Origin: Pseudobutyrivibrio sp. OR37
GTDB taxonomy: Bacteria > Bacillota > Clostridia > Lachnospirales > Lachnospiraceae
Reading direction: 5' to 3'
Length of the DNA stretch: 64,000 bases
Assembly (NCBI RefSeq): GCF_900113655.1
Contig: NZ_FOQF01000009.1
Coordinates: 53,494-117,493, forward strand
A model generated the notes under the pieces. It saw only the letters and a program-made list of their open reading frames with translations, searched no databases and was not told where the DNA came from. Numbering within the stretch: position 1 is the first letter of the stretch; every line of letters begins with the position of its first letter. Shown here in pieces: positions 1-9,100 of the stretch. Position numbers and translations under genes: made by a program.

Positions 1-1
1 T

Positions 2-940
2 GCTAAAGCAAAAGAGTTGGGGTGTACACATACTCATTTTAATAATACAAATGGACTTCCTGATGATGAGCATTATACAACAGCACATGATATGGCATTG
101 ATTGCCAGGGCAGCATATGAAATACCTAAGTTTGCCGAAATAGTAGGAACAAAAAATTATACGATTCCACCTACTAACAAGCACGCTGATCCAACACCAC
201 TTAACAATCATCATCAAATGCTACATTATTACAAGACTAATAAATATCTTTATGATTATTGTTTAGGTGGTAAGACAGGATATACTGTAGTGGCAGGTGC
301 AACCTTAGTTACATATGCTAAAAAGGATGGCATGACGCTAATCTGCGTTGTTATGAAGGATACAACAACAGATGAATATATAGATACAACAAATCTGTTT
401 GAATATTGCTTCGATAACTTTAGTACCAATAAGGTGGCAGATTTCGCATCAATATCTGAGGATGATACAAATGTAACTGGAATTCTTAGCGAGAATAGCG
501 ATTTAATTAAGATAGATAAATCAGGCCTAGTAGTAATTCCAAAGACAGCAAGTGTGTTAGATGTGCAGGCTGAGGTTGTTCCATATTCGGAAAAAGATAA
601 CAGCGCAGTTATAGGGCAGCTAAGATACACCTATGCAGGTCGAGAGGTAGGATTTGCAAATCTGGTATTTACCAGTGCACAGACAGGAAGCTATCCATTC
701 GATAATTTACCTGTAGAGAAGGGTGGTAGTGGAAAAGATTACATCCAGGTAAACTATCCTAAAATCGGATTGATATTACTAGTACTTGCAGTAGTTATTG
801 CAATCATCCTTTACATAAGAAGTAAATCTAGTGAAATTCTCTTATTCAAGCATAGATATGCAAGCAGGCATGCAAAGCCTTCTACAAAAGGCATGGTTAT
901 CATAAGGAATAACGGAAAAAAGAGAAGAAGACGTAAATAA
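2..940 (+). CDS. D-alanyl-D-alanine carboxypeptidase, 3' part (5' end outside window)
   Basis: This is a serine-type D-Ala-D-Ala carboxypeptidase (peptidase S11, DacA/PBP5 family) that trims peptidoglycan pentapeptides at the outer face of the membrane. The reading frame is open to the left edge, so the N-terminal catalytic SxxK and SxN motifs lie outside. Visible evidence is the family stretch around THFNNTNGLPDDEH, the third active-site motif KTG in GGKTGYT (near base 270), a beta-rich C-terminal domain, and a closing hydrophobic segment (about bases 765-825) followed by basic residues, which should anchor the protein in the membrane. The basic tail ends in KKRRRRK. A hairpin terminator follows. 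Confidence 0.93.
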   Translation, partial: AKAKELGCTHTHFNNTNGLPDDEHYTTAHDMALIARAAYEIPKFAEIVGTKNYTIPPTNKHADPTPLNNHHQMLHYYKTNKYLYDYCLGGKTGYTVVAGATLVTYAKKDGMTLICVVMKDTTTDEYIDTTNLFEYCFDNFSTNKVADFASISEDDTNVTGILSENSDLIKIDKSGLVVIPKTASVLDVQAEVVPYSEKDNSAVIGQLRYTYAGREVGFANLVFTSAQTGSYPFDNLPVEKGGSGKDYIQVNYPKIGLILLVLAVVIAIILYIRSKSSEILLFKHRYASRHAKPSTKGMVIIRNNGKKRRRRK

Positions 941-987
941 AGACAATAATTGTCTGTAATGCATCAATAAAAGACATAATGAAATAT

Positions 988-1024
988 AAAAAGACAGCTG
1001 ATTTTCATCATGCTGTCTTTTATA
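988..1024. terminator. Bidirectional hairpin terminator
   Basis: A perfect 10-bp stem (AAAAGACAGC / GCTGTCTTTT) with A-rich and T-rich flanks lies between two convergent genes, the carboxypeptidase and the ArgR-like gene, and can serve both. Confidence 0.75.
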
Positions 1025-1068
1025 TTCAGTATAGACATGAAATGATTTGTATATTAAACACAAACAAA

Positions 1069-1581
1069 TTATCTATTTATCAAACTATTTATCATAATTT
1101 CTAGCTGTTGTTTATTGTTAGTGAACAAAATTAATCCCTTAGAAGAATTAATTATAGTAATTATTTTATCAGCAAAGGTTTCTGATTCAGAGAGAAGCTG
1201 ATATAGATAATCCTTGTAGGTGCCATCTGCTTTAAGAAAAAGTGTTTGATAATCTTCGAAAGCAGTAAGCTGGCAATTACATTTTTGCATCATAAAGGCT
1301 ATTTCTTTATCCTGATTTAACTGCGCCTCAGTTTTATTGATGATGAAATAACCTCGTTCATCCTTTGGCATACCAAGAGATTTTACTGCACGCTGAACTT
1401 GCTTGGTAAGACTTTCACTGGCAGGATATAAAGATTTAAAATATCCCATGAAATCGGATGCAGTTTTAAAGTGTTCATTAGTCCCACGTTCCAACACTTC
1501 AGTCATCAAAATCTTTTTGATAATCTTCTCACATTCCTTACGTGAAGGATTTTTTCTAAGCCCCATAGTTTCTTCAGACAT
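1069..1581 (-). CDS. ArgR-like winged-helix protein (tentative)
   Basis: A 170-aa protein. The N-terminal half (residues about 15-75) can be read as a winged helix ending in a wing-like ERGYFIINK, as in arginine repressors (RAVKSLGMPKDERGYFIINK). The last 45 residues (ADKIITIINSSKGLILFTNN...) resemble the ArgR oligomerisation domain, which normally binds arginine. Similarity is weak and no clear arginine-binding motif is visible, so a role in arginine control is only an inference. It would be of interest because arginine-type genes occur at 18-23 kb. The start codon has a good ribosome site (GGAGG) nine bases upstream. Confidence 0.5.
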   Translation of the reverse strand: MSEETMGLRKNPSRKECEKIIKKILMTEVLERGTNEHFKTASDFMGYFKSLYPASESLTKQVQRAVKSLGMPKDERGYFIINKTEAQLNQDKEIAFMMQKCNCQLTAFEDYQTLFLKADGTYKDYLYQLLSESETFADKIITIINSSKGLILFTNNKQQLEIMINSLINR

Positions 1582-1695
1582 ATTTTAACCTCCAAAGACA
1601 TCATATTTTGTATTATCTAAATTATAAGACAGTAAATAAACAAATAAAAGACAGCAACTGTTACAAAAATAGAATGTGAAGAATTGGTTAATTAA

Positions 1696-1724
1696 TTGAC
1701 TTCCTACATTTACAATGGGATAAT
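1696..1724 (+). promoter_or_regulatory. Predicted promoter of the AbiE-like pair
   Basis: TTGACT and GATAAT are separated by 17 bases, with a TGn extension before the -10 box. It lies 40 bases upstream of the antitoxin start. Confidence 0.6.
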
Positions 1725-1763
1725 GAAGAAAATAACCTCGTGATGCATGTAGGAGTGGAAAAA

Positions 1764-2396
1764 ATGGAAAGTTTGTTTTCAAGGGATGAAAAGAAGCAAT
1801 ACCAGTTAGAACAAATAAATGATTTGGTAGAAAACAATGGCGGATTAATCAAAACAAGCGAGATAGAGGCTCTTGGTGTTGATTACAGAAGAGTCTTAAA
1901 GTTTGTGGAGGAAGGCTATCTTATCAGAGTAAAAAGTGGATATTACACTACGAAATATTATGAGTGCTCTGAAGAAGACTGGATTTTTAAGCTTTTTGGT
2001 GAAGATGGAATCCTTACAATGGAATCTGCGCTATGGGTATATGGCTATCTAAAGGATAGGCCCTATAAATGGAGTATAGCAATCAATAAGAACACTTCAA
2101 AATCCCGTTTCCACATAGATTATCCGATTGTAGAACCATATTACACAGAACCAGAGGTCCTTGAGCTTGGTGAAACAGAAGCAGATTTTGCAGGTGGAAA
2201 AATGAAAATATACACTAAAGAGCGATTAATCTGTGATGTGTTAAAATATCAGGAAAAAATGGACAGAGAGCTTTTCAAGCAAGGTGTATGGGCATACATT
2301 ATGGATGAAAACAAAGACGTAGCAAAGCTGATGGAATATGCCAAGGAACGTAAGGTATTGAAGAAGGTTCAAACGATGGTAGGCGTGTGGCTATGA
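1764..2396 (+). CDS. AbiEi-type antitoxin / transcriptional regulator
   Basis: Antitoxin half of a type IV (AbiE) toxin-antitoxin or abortive-infection pair. AbiEi proteins carry an N-terminal winged helix that represses the operon and a C-terminal domain that counters the toxin. Here residues 10-75 hold the helix-turn-helix (GGLIKTSEIEALGVDYRRV) followed by the family signature of a basic strand, VKSGYYTT, and the later TKERLICDVLKY segment, where family members usually have ERTLxDLL. The ATG at 1764 is preferred over an upstream GTG because AGGAG sits eight bases before it. Its stop overlaps the next start as ATGA, so the two proteins are translationally coupled. Confidence 0.8.
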   Translation: MESLFSRDEKKQYQLEQINDLVENNGGLIKTSEIEALGVDYRRVLKFVEEGYLIRVKSGYYTTKYYECSEEDWIFKLFGEDGILTMESALWVYGYLKDRPYKWSIAINKNTSKSRFHIDYPIVEPYYTEPEVLELGETEADFAGGKMKIYTKERLICDVLKYQEKMDRELFKQGVWAYIMDENKDVAKLMEYAKERKVLKKVQTMVGVWL

Positions 2397-3247
2397 TAAA
2401 TAGACTTGGAATAAAGGAAAAAGCAGAAAAACTGAATATTCCATTTAGAAATCTTTTATCTGCAGCTGTTTCAGAAATTATTATTGAATTACTAGCAAAC
2501 GGAAAGTATTGCAACGAACTATATCTTTGCAATTACAATGAATTTTCCAGTGAGATATATAAGGATAGCTGCATAACCAATATTTATTACGAGTACGTTA
2601 AGGATTTAGACGATAAGATGAGCATCCTTTACATGAGAGATATTCTAAAGGAAATCATGACAAAGGCTGCAATGGAAGGCTTTGCTGTAAATGGTTCAGT
2701 AGATGATTCAGGCATCATTCTAAAAATCACCGTAGATGAAATGTATATACCTCTTCATCTATATTTTAGAAAGCACCATGGAAGCCAGGACCCAGAGAAA
2801 ATTACATTACATTTAATAGCCTATGAAAATAGAAAAGTAGATGTTTTGACAAACCCAAAGGAAGAGGAATTATCAAAGCATTTGCTAGAGATAATAGAAA
2901 AGCTGGAATTAATTAACGATATGGATCATTATTTGATTGCCTACGAAATCCTATCCGAAAATCCTGTGAATGGACGCAAGGTGAAAGATCGATTGGTAGA
3001 GCTTTTAAATGAAAAAGGTATAGTGATTGATGATACCAGAATGAAGATGCTAGAAGGCTATACCGATTACACATATATGAAAAAGAAGTGGAAGGTGGAG
3101 TTACGCCAAAAAAAGAAGTCTGACCCAAGCTGGCCAGACGTAAATAAATGCATTGTTAATTTTTTGAGCCCAATATGGGAAGCCATGGAAAAGAATATGG
3201 TATTTCTAGGTGATTGGATGCCTCAATTAAAACGATTCCTTGACTAG
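2393..3247 (+). CDS. AbiEii-like protein, nucleotidyltransferase motifs not visible
   Basis: Position and both ends match the AbiEii/AbiGii toxin family: an N-terminal helix of the form IKEKAEKLNIPF followed by a 'YxxE-like' helix, and a C-terminal region (YMKKKWKVEL ... VNKCIVNFLSPIWE) typical of the family end. Known AbiEii proteins are nucleotidyltransferases with a GG[TS] motif and a DxD pair in the first 110 residues. In this protein the equivalent stretch (residues about 38-110, KYCNELYLCNYNEF and onwards) shows neither. It may be an inactive relative or one with altered chemistry. The ATG overlaps the antitoxin stop by four bases. Confidence 0.6.
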   Translation: MINRLGIKEKAEKLNIPFRNLLSAAVSEIIIELLANGKYCNELYLCNYNEFSSEIYKDSCITNIYYEYVKDLDDKMSILYMRDILKEIMTKAAMEGFAVNGSVDDSGIILKITVDEMYIPLHLYFRKHHGSQDPEKITLHLIAYENRKVDVLTNPKEEELSKHLLEIIEKLELINDMDHYLIAYEILSENPVNGRKVKDRLVELLNEKGIVIDDTRMKMLEGYTDYTYMKKKWKVELRQKKKSDPSWPDVNKCIVNFLSPIWEAMEKNMVFLGDWMPQLKRFLD

Positions 3248-3249
3248 TG

Positions 3250-3867
3250 TTAGCACACAAAATTATGCTTTAAGATTGAGAAAACGGCATAATAATATGA
3301 GCGTCTATCATTCACTTTATAAAACTGTTGCTCTACAGATATTTTTGAAATACCTTCGATTTCTTTAGTATCCACCAGATTAGTGTGGCATTTATCCTGT
3401 AAAAAGTTGTGTGTAGTATTTTTAAAGAATATGCTTTTAAAAAGGGGGCCTATGCAGCGTTTACTGTAGACTCCGCAAATAGTGTCCAACTGATCTTCTT
3501 TGAAATTAAAGGTAGTAAAATCGTAGTTGGAAGAGTGCTCATATAAAAGCATTGCAGTACGAGGATCTAAAAAAGGAGTATCCACGGACATAATGAAAGC
3601 TCTATCTCCAGTAATCATTGTAAGGCAGGAAAGAATTGCACCAAAAGGGCCAGCTTTTCTTGAAATATCGGGAATCTCAATAGCGTCTAAACCAAGATGA
3701 GTAAGGTCACCCCTTTCATTGACAGAAAGATAAATCTTATCAAAATATGGACTGAATTTGTCGTAGATATATTCAACCATAGTTTTATCCTCAAATGGTA
3801 AAAGAGCTTTTTTAGTTCCCATACGAGAGCTATCTCCGCCGCAAAGGATTACTAGTGTTTTGTTCAT
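3250..3867 (-). CDS. MobA-like nucleotidyltransferase
   Basis: A 205-aa NTP-transferase of the MobA family, which attaches GMP (or CMP) to molybdopterin or transfers nucleotides to other small molecules. The N-terminal nucleotide-binding signature is clear (CGGDSSRMGTKKALLPF, residues 8-24), as is the metal-binding SVDTPFLD near residue 100. The start at 3867 follows a GGAGG five bases upstream; an in-frame ATG farther up is less likely. No other molybdenum cofactor gene lies nearby, so the true substrate is open. It ends two bases from the convergent AbiEii-like gene and is divergent from the decarboxylase gene. Confidence 0.75.
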   Translation of the reverse strand: MNKTLVILCGGDSSRMGTKKALLPFEDKTMVEYIYDKFSPYFDKIYLSVNERGDLTHLGLDAIEIPDISRKAGPFGAILSCLTMITGDRAFIMSVDTPFLDPRTAMLLYEHSSNYDFTTFNFKEDQLDTICGVYSKRCIGPLFKSIFFKNTTHNFLQDKCHTNLVDTKEIEGISKISVEQQFYKVNDRRSYYYAVFSILKHNFVC

Positions 3868-3934
3868 GTGTGCCTCCATATATTTTGAATACATACATTA
3901 TATTGATTTTCAATTAAAAATAAAAGTAAGAAAT

Positions 3935-5299
3935 ATGAGTTTAAAGAAAAGATTAGAAAACTATAAAAAATCAAATATGTATCCCTTTCACATGCCAGGC
4001 CATAAAAGGATGTTAGATGGATGTTATCAGATAGATATGACTGAGGTAGAAGGAGTGGATGATTTGCATGATCCAGAAGATGTAATAGCATTGGATGAGA
4101 ATCGTCTTGCTACTCTTTACGGAGTAGATAAAGCCTTCATGCTGGTAGGTGGCTCCACAGTAGGTAACCTTTCAGCAATCTATGCCTGCTTAATGGAAAA
4201 CGATTATGTTTTAATACAAAGAAATTCACATAAAAGCGTCTATAATGGCGCGACCATTAGGCATTTAAAGGTAGGATACATAAACCCAAAGTTGGATGAA
4301 AATGGAATATATAAAGCTGCAACCTTAGAGGAAATTAAGGAGAGCGTGGCAGCTGCTAAAACAAAACCAAAGGCAATAGTAATCACATCTCCAACCTATG
4401 AGGGATATTATTGCAATATAGAAAAGATTGCAGAATATTGCAGAAGTGAAAATATAATTTTGATTGTTGATGAAGCACATGGAGCACATTTAGGATTTCA
4501 TGAGAGTTTTCCTCATCAGGCAGCTGGCAAGGCAGATGTAGTAATTACAAGTCTGCATAAGACATTACCATGTCTAACACAAACGGCAGCACTGTTGATA
4601 TCTACAAATAGAGTGGATATCACAGGCTTTAGAGAGGCGCTAGATATATTTGAAACAAGCTCTCCAAGCTATGTGCTGATGAATTCCATTAGTCAGTGCA
4701 TAGATGTAATGGAGGATAACAGGGATTACTATGATAAATATGTGGATAACCTAAATGATTTCTATAAGATCCGTGGAAAATTGAAACACTTAGAAGTTAT
4801 TAGTGAAGAAGCTGATAAAAAGGATATTGGAAAGCTTGTAATATCCACAAAACACACAAAACTATCTGGGGTTGAGCTGGCCAAAATCTTAAGAGAAAAA
4901 TACGAAATCGAAACAGAATTATCAAGCTTTTCCTACGTGTTGGCAATGACTAGCTTTATGGATACAAAAGAGGGATTTGAACGATTAAAGGAAGCTTTAC
5001 TGGAAATAGATAAAGCTATCACAGTTGGCGAAATAAAGGTGCCTATATTAAATGCTGTAACTCCAAATAAAAAGATGGAGCTATGGGAGGCAAAAACATC
5101 AGCCGTTATTGAAATACCTTTGGAAGAGGCTCTTGGTAGAATAAGTAGTACTATGGTATGTCTATATCCACCAGGCGCTCCTGTGATAGTGCCAGGTGAA
5201 GAAATATCAAATCAATCTATAGAAATAATCAACAACGCATTGAAAACAGGAATACACGTGACAGGATTGAATAAAGGAAGAATCTGCGTTGTCAATTAG
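3935..5299 (+). CDS. Orn/Lys/Arg decarboxylase family protein
   Basis: A 454-aa fold-type I PLP enzyme of the Orn/Lys/Arg decarboxylase major-domain family (YaaO-like). The N-terminal FHMPGHKR motif, the GGSTVGN cofactor phosphate cup, DEAHGAH, and the PLP lysine in TSLHKTLP are all visible. It is much shorter than the inducible enterobacterial decarboxylases (about 710 aa), as usual for the Firmicutes form. Substrate cannot be read from sequence. In Bacillus the same gene opens the tmk-yaaR-holB region, and the downstream order here matches that. ATG at 3935 chosen because homologues begin close to the KKRLENY region; the ribosome site is weak. Confidence 0.85.
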   Translation: MSLKKRLENYKKSNMYPFHMPGHKRMLDGCYQIDMTEVEGVDDLHDPEDVIALDENRLATLYGVDKAFMLVGGSTVGNLSAIYACLMENDYVLIQRNSHKSVYNGATIRHLKVGYINPKLDENGIYKAATLEEIKESVAAAKTKPKAIVITSPTYEGYYCNIEKIAEYCRSENIILIVDEAHGAHLGFHESFPHQAAGKADVVITSLHKTLPCLTQTAALLISTNRVDITGFREALDIFETSSPSYVLMNSISQCIDVMEDNRDYYDKYVDNLNDFYKIRGKLKHLEVISEEADKKDIGKLVISTKHTKLSGVELAKILREKYEIETELSSFSYVLAMTSFMDTKEGFERLKEALLEIDKAITVGEIKVPILNAVTPNKKMELWEAKTSAVIEIPLEEALGRISSTMVCLYPPGAPVIVPGEEISNQSIEIINNALKTGIHVTGLNKGRICVVN

Positions 5300-5345
5300 C
5301 ACTGCGTGAATTATACTTGAATTAGTAAATTATAAAGAGGACGAT

Positions 5346-5939
5346 ATGGGAAGTATTTATTGCATAATGGGCAAAAGCTCATCAGGTAAGGACACAATAT
5401 TTAAGCTTTTGCTTGGAAGGGACGATTTACAATTAAAGCGAATCGTTTCTTATACAACAAGGCCAATCAGAGATAATGAAAAGCCTGGTGAAGAATATAA
5501 TTACGTTTCAATCGAAAAAAAGGATAGCCTCATAGAAGAGGGAAAAGTGATTGAAATCAGAAAATACGATACAGTACATGGACCATGGTTCTATTTCACT
5601 GTAGATGATGGAAAAATCGATTTACAAAACAATGATTATCTTCTTATCGGGACAGTTGAAAGCTTCGTAAAAATTAGGGATTACTACGGTGAGGACGTTG
5701 TTTTGCCGATATATATAGAAGTAGATGATGGCTTAAGACTTTCACGAGCATTAGAGCGAGAAAGGCAGCAATCAAGTCCAAAATACGAGGAGATGTGTAG
5801 GCGATTTTTAGCTGACCAGCAGGATTTTTCAGAGGAAAAGCTGAAGGCAGCAAGGGTGTCAAATCGTTTCAACAATGATGATGACAGCATAAAGACTAGT
5901 GAAAAAATCGCTGAGTTTATAAAAAAGAGAAGGGGTTAG
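5346..5939 (+). CDS. Guanylate kinase-like protein
   Basis: A 197-aa P-loop kinase. The Walker A motif GKSSSGKDT (residues 9-17) and the guanylate-kinase signature [17 protein letters not shown] (about 38-54) are visible, so phosphorylation of GMP or a related nucleotide is likely. The canonical YGT tripeptide of the GMP site is replaced by a divergent stretch (YDTVHGPWF). It occupies the place where Bacillus has thymidylate kinase, between the decarboxylase and yaaR. RBS AGAGGA precedes the ATG. It could be a second guanylate kinase or a specialised paralogue. Confidence 0.75.
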   Translation: MGSIYCIMGKSSSGKDTIFKLLLGRDDLQLKRIVSYTTRPIRDNEKPGEEYNYVSIEKKDSLIEEGKVIEIRKYDTVHGPWFYFTVDDGKIDLQNNDYLLIGTVESFVKIRDYYGEDVVLPIYIEVDDGLRLSRALERERQQSSPKYEEMCRRFLADQQDFSEEKLKAARVSNRFNNDDDSIKTSEKIAEFIKKRRG

Positions 5940-5940
5940 C

Positions 5941-6381
5941 ATGGATATACGAGTAAGTGATGTAAGTCAGGTTCAACCAACAGAAGGTGCAAAGCAAACT
6001 GCTCCTGTGGATGATACTTTTAAATTTACACTTGCAGCGGCAGTAAATGATGCAGATTTGCAGGAAAAGCTTACCAATCTATTGAATGATATAACAACCC
6101 AGGGAAAGCTTCTGTCTGAGCATATGGATATCAGAGATATGAAGCGTTACAGAGGACTGGTAAAGGATTTCCTAAATGAAGTAGTAAATCGTAGCCATAA
6201 GTTTTCCAGAGAAAACTTCCTCGACAGACGTGGTCGTCACAGAGTTTATGGCATGATAAAGCTTGTGGATGAGCAAATGGATGAGCTAGCCTCAGCTTTA
6301 GTGCAGGATGAGAAAGACCATTTAGATATTTTAAACAAGGTAGATGAAATCAGAGGATTACTATTAGATATCATCACCTAG
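5941..6381 (+). CDS. YaaR family protein
   Basis: A 146-aa, mostly helical cytoplasmic protein of the YaaR (DUF327) family. Function is not established in general. Family features seen here are the conserved stretch [17 protein letters not shown] (residues 62-78) and a charged C-terminal helical region. It starts one base after the stop of the kinase gene with AAGGGG nearby and precedes holB, the usual Firmicutes order. Confidence 0.85.
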   Translation: MDIRVSDVSQVQPTEGAKQTAPVDDTFKFTLAAAVNDADLQEKLTNLLNDITTQGKLLSEHMDIRDMKRYRGLVKDFLNEVVNRSHKFSRENFLDRRGRHRVYGMIKLVDEQMDELASALVQDEKDHLDILNKVDEIRGLLLDIIT

Positions 6382-6400
6382 ATTAGGAGAATTTTGTTAG

Positions 6401-7435
6401 ATGAGCTTTGCAGAAATTATAGGGCAGGAGGATGCTAAGAACCTCCTGAAGAATGCAGTAAAATCAGGAAATCATAGTCATGCCTATATTTTCAGCGGAG
6501 AAAAGGGCTCTGGCAAAATGATGCTAGCAGAGGCGTTCGCAACCATGCTTCAGTGTGAAAATCCAGCTGATGATGCGTGTCTGCAGTGCCATTCTTGTAA
6601 GCAATCTATTTCCAGAAACAACCCAGATATAATCTATGTTAGAAGAGAAGAGGGAAAGGCCAACATCAGCGTAGATGTAGTGCGTGAAAGAATCGTAAAT
6701 GATGTGGACATTAAGCCCTATAGCAATAAATATAAAATCTATATTGTCGATGAAGCAGAACGAATGAATCAGCAGGCCCAGAATGCTATCTTGAAGACAA
6801 TTGAGGAGCCACCGGAATATGCGATAATCATTCTGCTTACTGCAAATCATAATGCGTTCTTGCAAACAATTCTTTCAAGATGCGTTCTTATTCAGATGAA
6901 ATCCGTGGATACTGACAGCATAAAAAGTATTCTAAAAAACAGATATGAAACTGTGGATTACCAGGCTAATATGGTAGCATCTTTTGCACAAGGCAATGTG
7001 GGAAAAGCCATAGCTCTTGCTACAGATTCAAGCTTTAACGATGTGAAAAATCGTGCAGTAGCCTTGTGTAAGAAGGCAGGAAGAATGGAAGAGGCCCAAA
7101 TTGCCGATGAGGTAAAAGCCATAAAGGAAGAAAATGAGTCTGATAAAAAGAATGATAATCCTGAAAAATTTGAAGGATTTATGGACCAAATGCTAGATTT
7201 AATCACCCTTTGGTTTAAAGATGTGCTATTATATAAAGCGACATTGAATGATAATCTTATGCTTTTTAAAGAGGATTCGTTTGATATACATGAGCAAGCA
7301 AATAACTGCTCTTACCACGGCTTAAATGAGATAATAGAAGCAATATCAGAAACTAGAGCCAGACTAAATGCTAATGTCAATTTCGAATTGACTATTATGC
7401 TTCTTATAAATGCAATTAAGGAGAACACTAAATGA
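6401..7435 (+). CDS. holB: DNA polymerase III subunit delta'
   Basis: Clamp-loader subunit that works with delta and tau/gamma to load the beta clamp. The AAA+ module has FSGEKGSGK as Walker A (residues 31-39), a zinc-binding set of cysteines (CENPADDACLQCHSCKQ), YIVDEAERM as Walker B, and ILSRC as sensor 1 region. In classic delta' proteins the P-loop is degenerate; here GSGKMM is fairly complete. Length 344 aa is normal. Its stop overlaps the ricT start (ATGA), so coupling is expected. Confidence 0.93.
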   Translation: MSFAEIIGQEDAKNLLKNAVKSGNHSHAYIFSGEKGSGKMMLAEAFATMLQCENPADDACLQCHSCKQSISRNNPDIIYVRREEGKANISVDVVRERIVNDVDIKPYSNKYKIYIVDEAERMNQQAQNAILKTIEEPPEYAIIILLTANHNAFLQTILSRCVLIQMKSVDTDSIKSILKNRYETVDYQANMVASFAQGNVGKAIALATDSSFNDVKNRAVALCKKAGRMEEAQIADEVKAIKEENESDKKNDNPEKFEGFMDQMLDLITLWFKDVLLYKATLNDNLMLFKEDSFDIHEQANNCSYHGLNEIIEAISETRARLNANVNFELTIMLLINAIKENTK

Positions 7436-8310
7436 TAAAGGTTATTGGAGTACGCTTCAGAGGGGGCGGAAAAGTATATTATTTTGATCCAAACGAAGTT
7501 GAATTCAAACGTGACGATCAGGTTATAGTTGAAACAGTTCGCGGTGTTGAAATCGGAACAGTTTTACTTGTTGATAAGGAAATCTCAGATGATGAGGTTC
7601 CAGGTCCAATCAAGAAAATCATCCGTAAGGCTACAGAGGATGACATTAAGAAGGCCGAGAAAAATATCGAAAAAGAAAAAGAGGCCATGAAGATTTGCGA
7701 GGAAAAAATCGCAAAGAGAGAGCTAGAAATGAAGCTTGTTGGGGCAGAATACACATTTGATAACAATAAGCTTATATTTTATTTTACAGCTGATGGAAGA
7801 ATCGATTTTAGAGAGCTAGTTAAGGACCTTGCAGCTGTATTCCACACACGTATCGAGCTTCGTCAGATTGGCGTTAGAGACGAGACAAAGCTCATGGGTG
7901 GTATTGGAATCTGTGGAAGAGAGCTTTGCTGTAAGAGTTGGCTTGGAGATTTCGTTCCAGTATCAATTAAGATGGCTAAGGAGCAAAATCTTTCACTTAA
8001 CCCAACCAAAATATCAGGTCTTTGTGGCAGACTTATGTGCTGCCTTAAGAATGAGCAGGAGACTTATGAATACCTTAACAGTCGCTTGCCTGGAATAAAC
8101 GATACAGTAATTACACCTGAAGGAATCAAGGGAATAGTACAGTCTGTAAATGTACTTCGTCAGACTGTGCGCGTGCTTTTTGAGGATGGAGACTTAAAGG
8201 AAGTTAAGGATTATCCTACTACAGAGCTTAAGTTCAAGCCTAGAAAGCGTAAGGTACAGGTGTCTAAGGAAGAGGCTAAAGAGCTTGCTGACTTGGAGGA
8301 TAGAGATTAA
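7432..8310 (+). CDS. ricT: PSP1-domain protein RicT (YaaT)
   Basis: Member of the PSP1 family. In Bacillus, RicT (YaaT) joins RicA and RicF in an Fe-S complex that adjusts RNase Y and affects sporulation, competence and biofilms. The cysteine-rich core that binds the cluster is visible: GGIGICGRELCC (about 155-166) and GLCGRLMCC (about 198-206). The C-terminal part carries a basic tail. Position directly after holB is conserved. Length 292 aa. Confidence 0.92.
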   Translation: MIKVIGVRFRGGGKVYYFDPNEVEFKRDDQVIVETVRGVEIGTVLLVDKEISDDEVPGPIKKIIRKATEDDIKKAEKNIEKEKEAMKICEEKIAKRELEMKLVGAEYTFDNNKLIFYFTADGRIDFRELVKDLAAVFHTRIELRQIGVRDETKLMGGIGICGRELCCKSWLGDFVPVSIKMAKEQNLSLNPTKISGLCGRLMCCLKNEQETYEYLNSRLPGINDTVITPEGIKGIVQSVNVLRQTVRVLFEDGDLKEVKDYPTTELKFKPRKRKVQVSKEEAKELADLEDRD

Positions 8311-9050
8311 TGGATAGTCGGATACACGCAGATGAGCGTCTAGATGACTTGCAAATAAAAGGATATAAAATTATACAGCATCCTGACAAATTCTGTTTTG
8401 GCATGGATGCTGTCTTGCTATCAGGATTTGCTTCAGTAAATGAAGGTGAGAAGGCTTTAGATTTAGGCACTGGAACAGGAATACTGCCAATATTACTTGA
8501 GGCAAAAAATTCAGGTGAGCACTATACTGGATTGGAAATTCAGCCTGAAAGCGCTGAAATGGCAAGACGTTCAGTTTTGTATAACGATTTGCAGGACAGA
8601 ATTGATATAATAGAAGGTGATATTAAAGAGGCCAGTAAGATATTTGGAAAGGCTTCAATGGATGTGGTTACAAGCAATCCTCCATACATGACAAATCACC
8701 ACGGGCTTAAAAACCCAAATGATGCAAAGGCGATAGCGAGACATGAACTGCTATGTTCATTAGATGATGTAGTCAGAGAGTCGTCAGCTGTGTTGAAGCC
8801 TAGAGGAAGAGCTTATTTTGTGCATAGACCATCAAGATTGGTAGAGATATTCGAAGCTATGCGAAAGTATAAGCTTGAGCCAAAGAGAATGAGGCTTGTA
8901 TATCCATACGTGGATAAAGAGCCAAACATGGTGCTTGTGGAAGGCGTTAGAGGTGGCGGACCACAGCTAACAGTTGAAGCGCCACTTATTGTGTACGATG
9001 CACCAGGCAAGTACACTGAGGAAATATTAGAAATATATGGAATGAAATAA
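8310..9050 (+). CDS. trmN6: tRNA1(Val) (adenine(37)-N6)-methyltransferase family protein
   Basis: A 246-aa class I SAM-dependent methyltransferase of the YfiC/YabB family. The SAM-binding motif LDLGTGTGILPIL (residues about 50-62) and the N6-adenine motif SNPPYM (about 122-127) are clear. The start ATG overlaps the ricT stop by one base (TAATG), with GGAGG ten bases upstream. The order holB-ricT-trmN6-rsmI is typical of Firmicutes. Modification of A37 in tRNA is the known family role. Confidence 0.9.
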   Translation: MDSRIHADERLDDLQIKGYKIIQHPDKFCFGMDAVLLSGFASVNEGEKALDLGTGTGILPILLEAKNSGEHYTGLEIQPESAEMARRSVLYNDLQDRIDIIEGDIKEASKIFGKASMDVVTSNPPYMTNHHGLKNPNDAKAIARHELLCSLDDVVRESSAVLKPRGRAYFVHRPSRLVEIFEAMRKYKLEPKRMRLVYPYVDKEPNMVLVEGVRGGGPQLTVEAPLIVYDAPGKYTEEILEIYGMK

Positions 9051-9052
9051 GA

Positions 9053-9100
9053 AGCCTTCCCCTTGAGGGGAAGGGGGACCGCGAGAGCGGTGGATGAGGT
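9053..9100 (+). repeat. Dispersed double-hairpin repeat, copy A
   Basis: Two adjacent hairpins, CCTTCCCC-TTGA-GGGGAAGG and CCGC-GAGA-GCGG, followed by GGATGAGGT. It fills the whole gap between trmN6 and rsmI. Its terminal GAGGT lies four bases before the rsmI ATG and appears to provide the ribosome-binding site. Related copies are at 44351 and 58265. Confidence 0.85.

Noticed and set aside
3250..3867. Molybdenum cofactor biosynthesis locus
   Set aside because: Only a MobA-like protein is found; no moa, moe or molybdoenzyme gene is in the window, so the pathway cannot be claimed.
9053..9100. Copy A of the repeat as a plain terminator between trmN6 and rsmI
   Set aside because: There is no T run after the hairpins, and the rsmI ribosome site is part of the element, so readthrough is expected.
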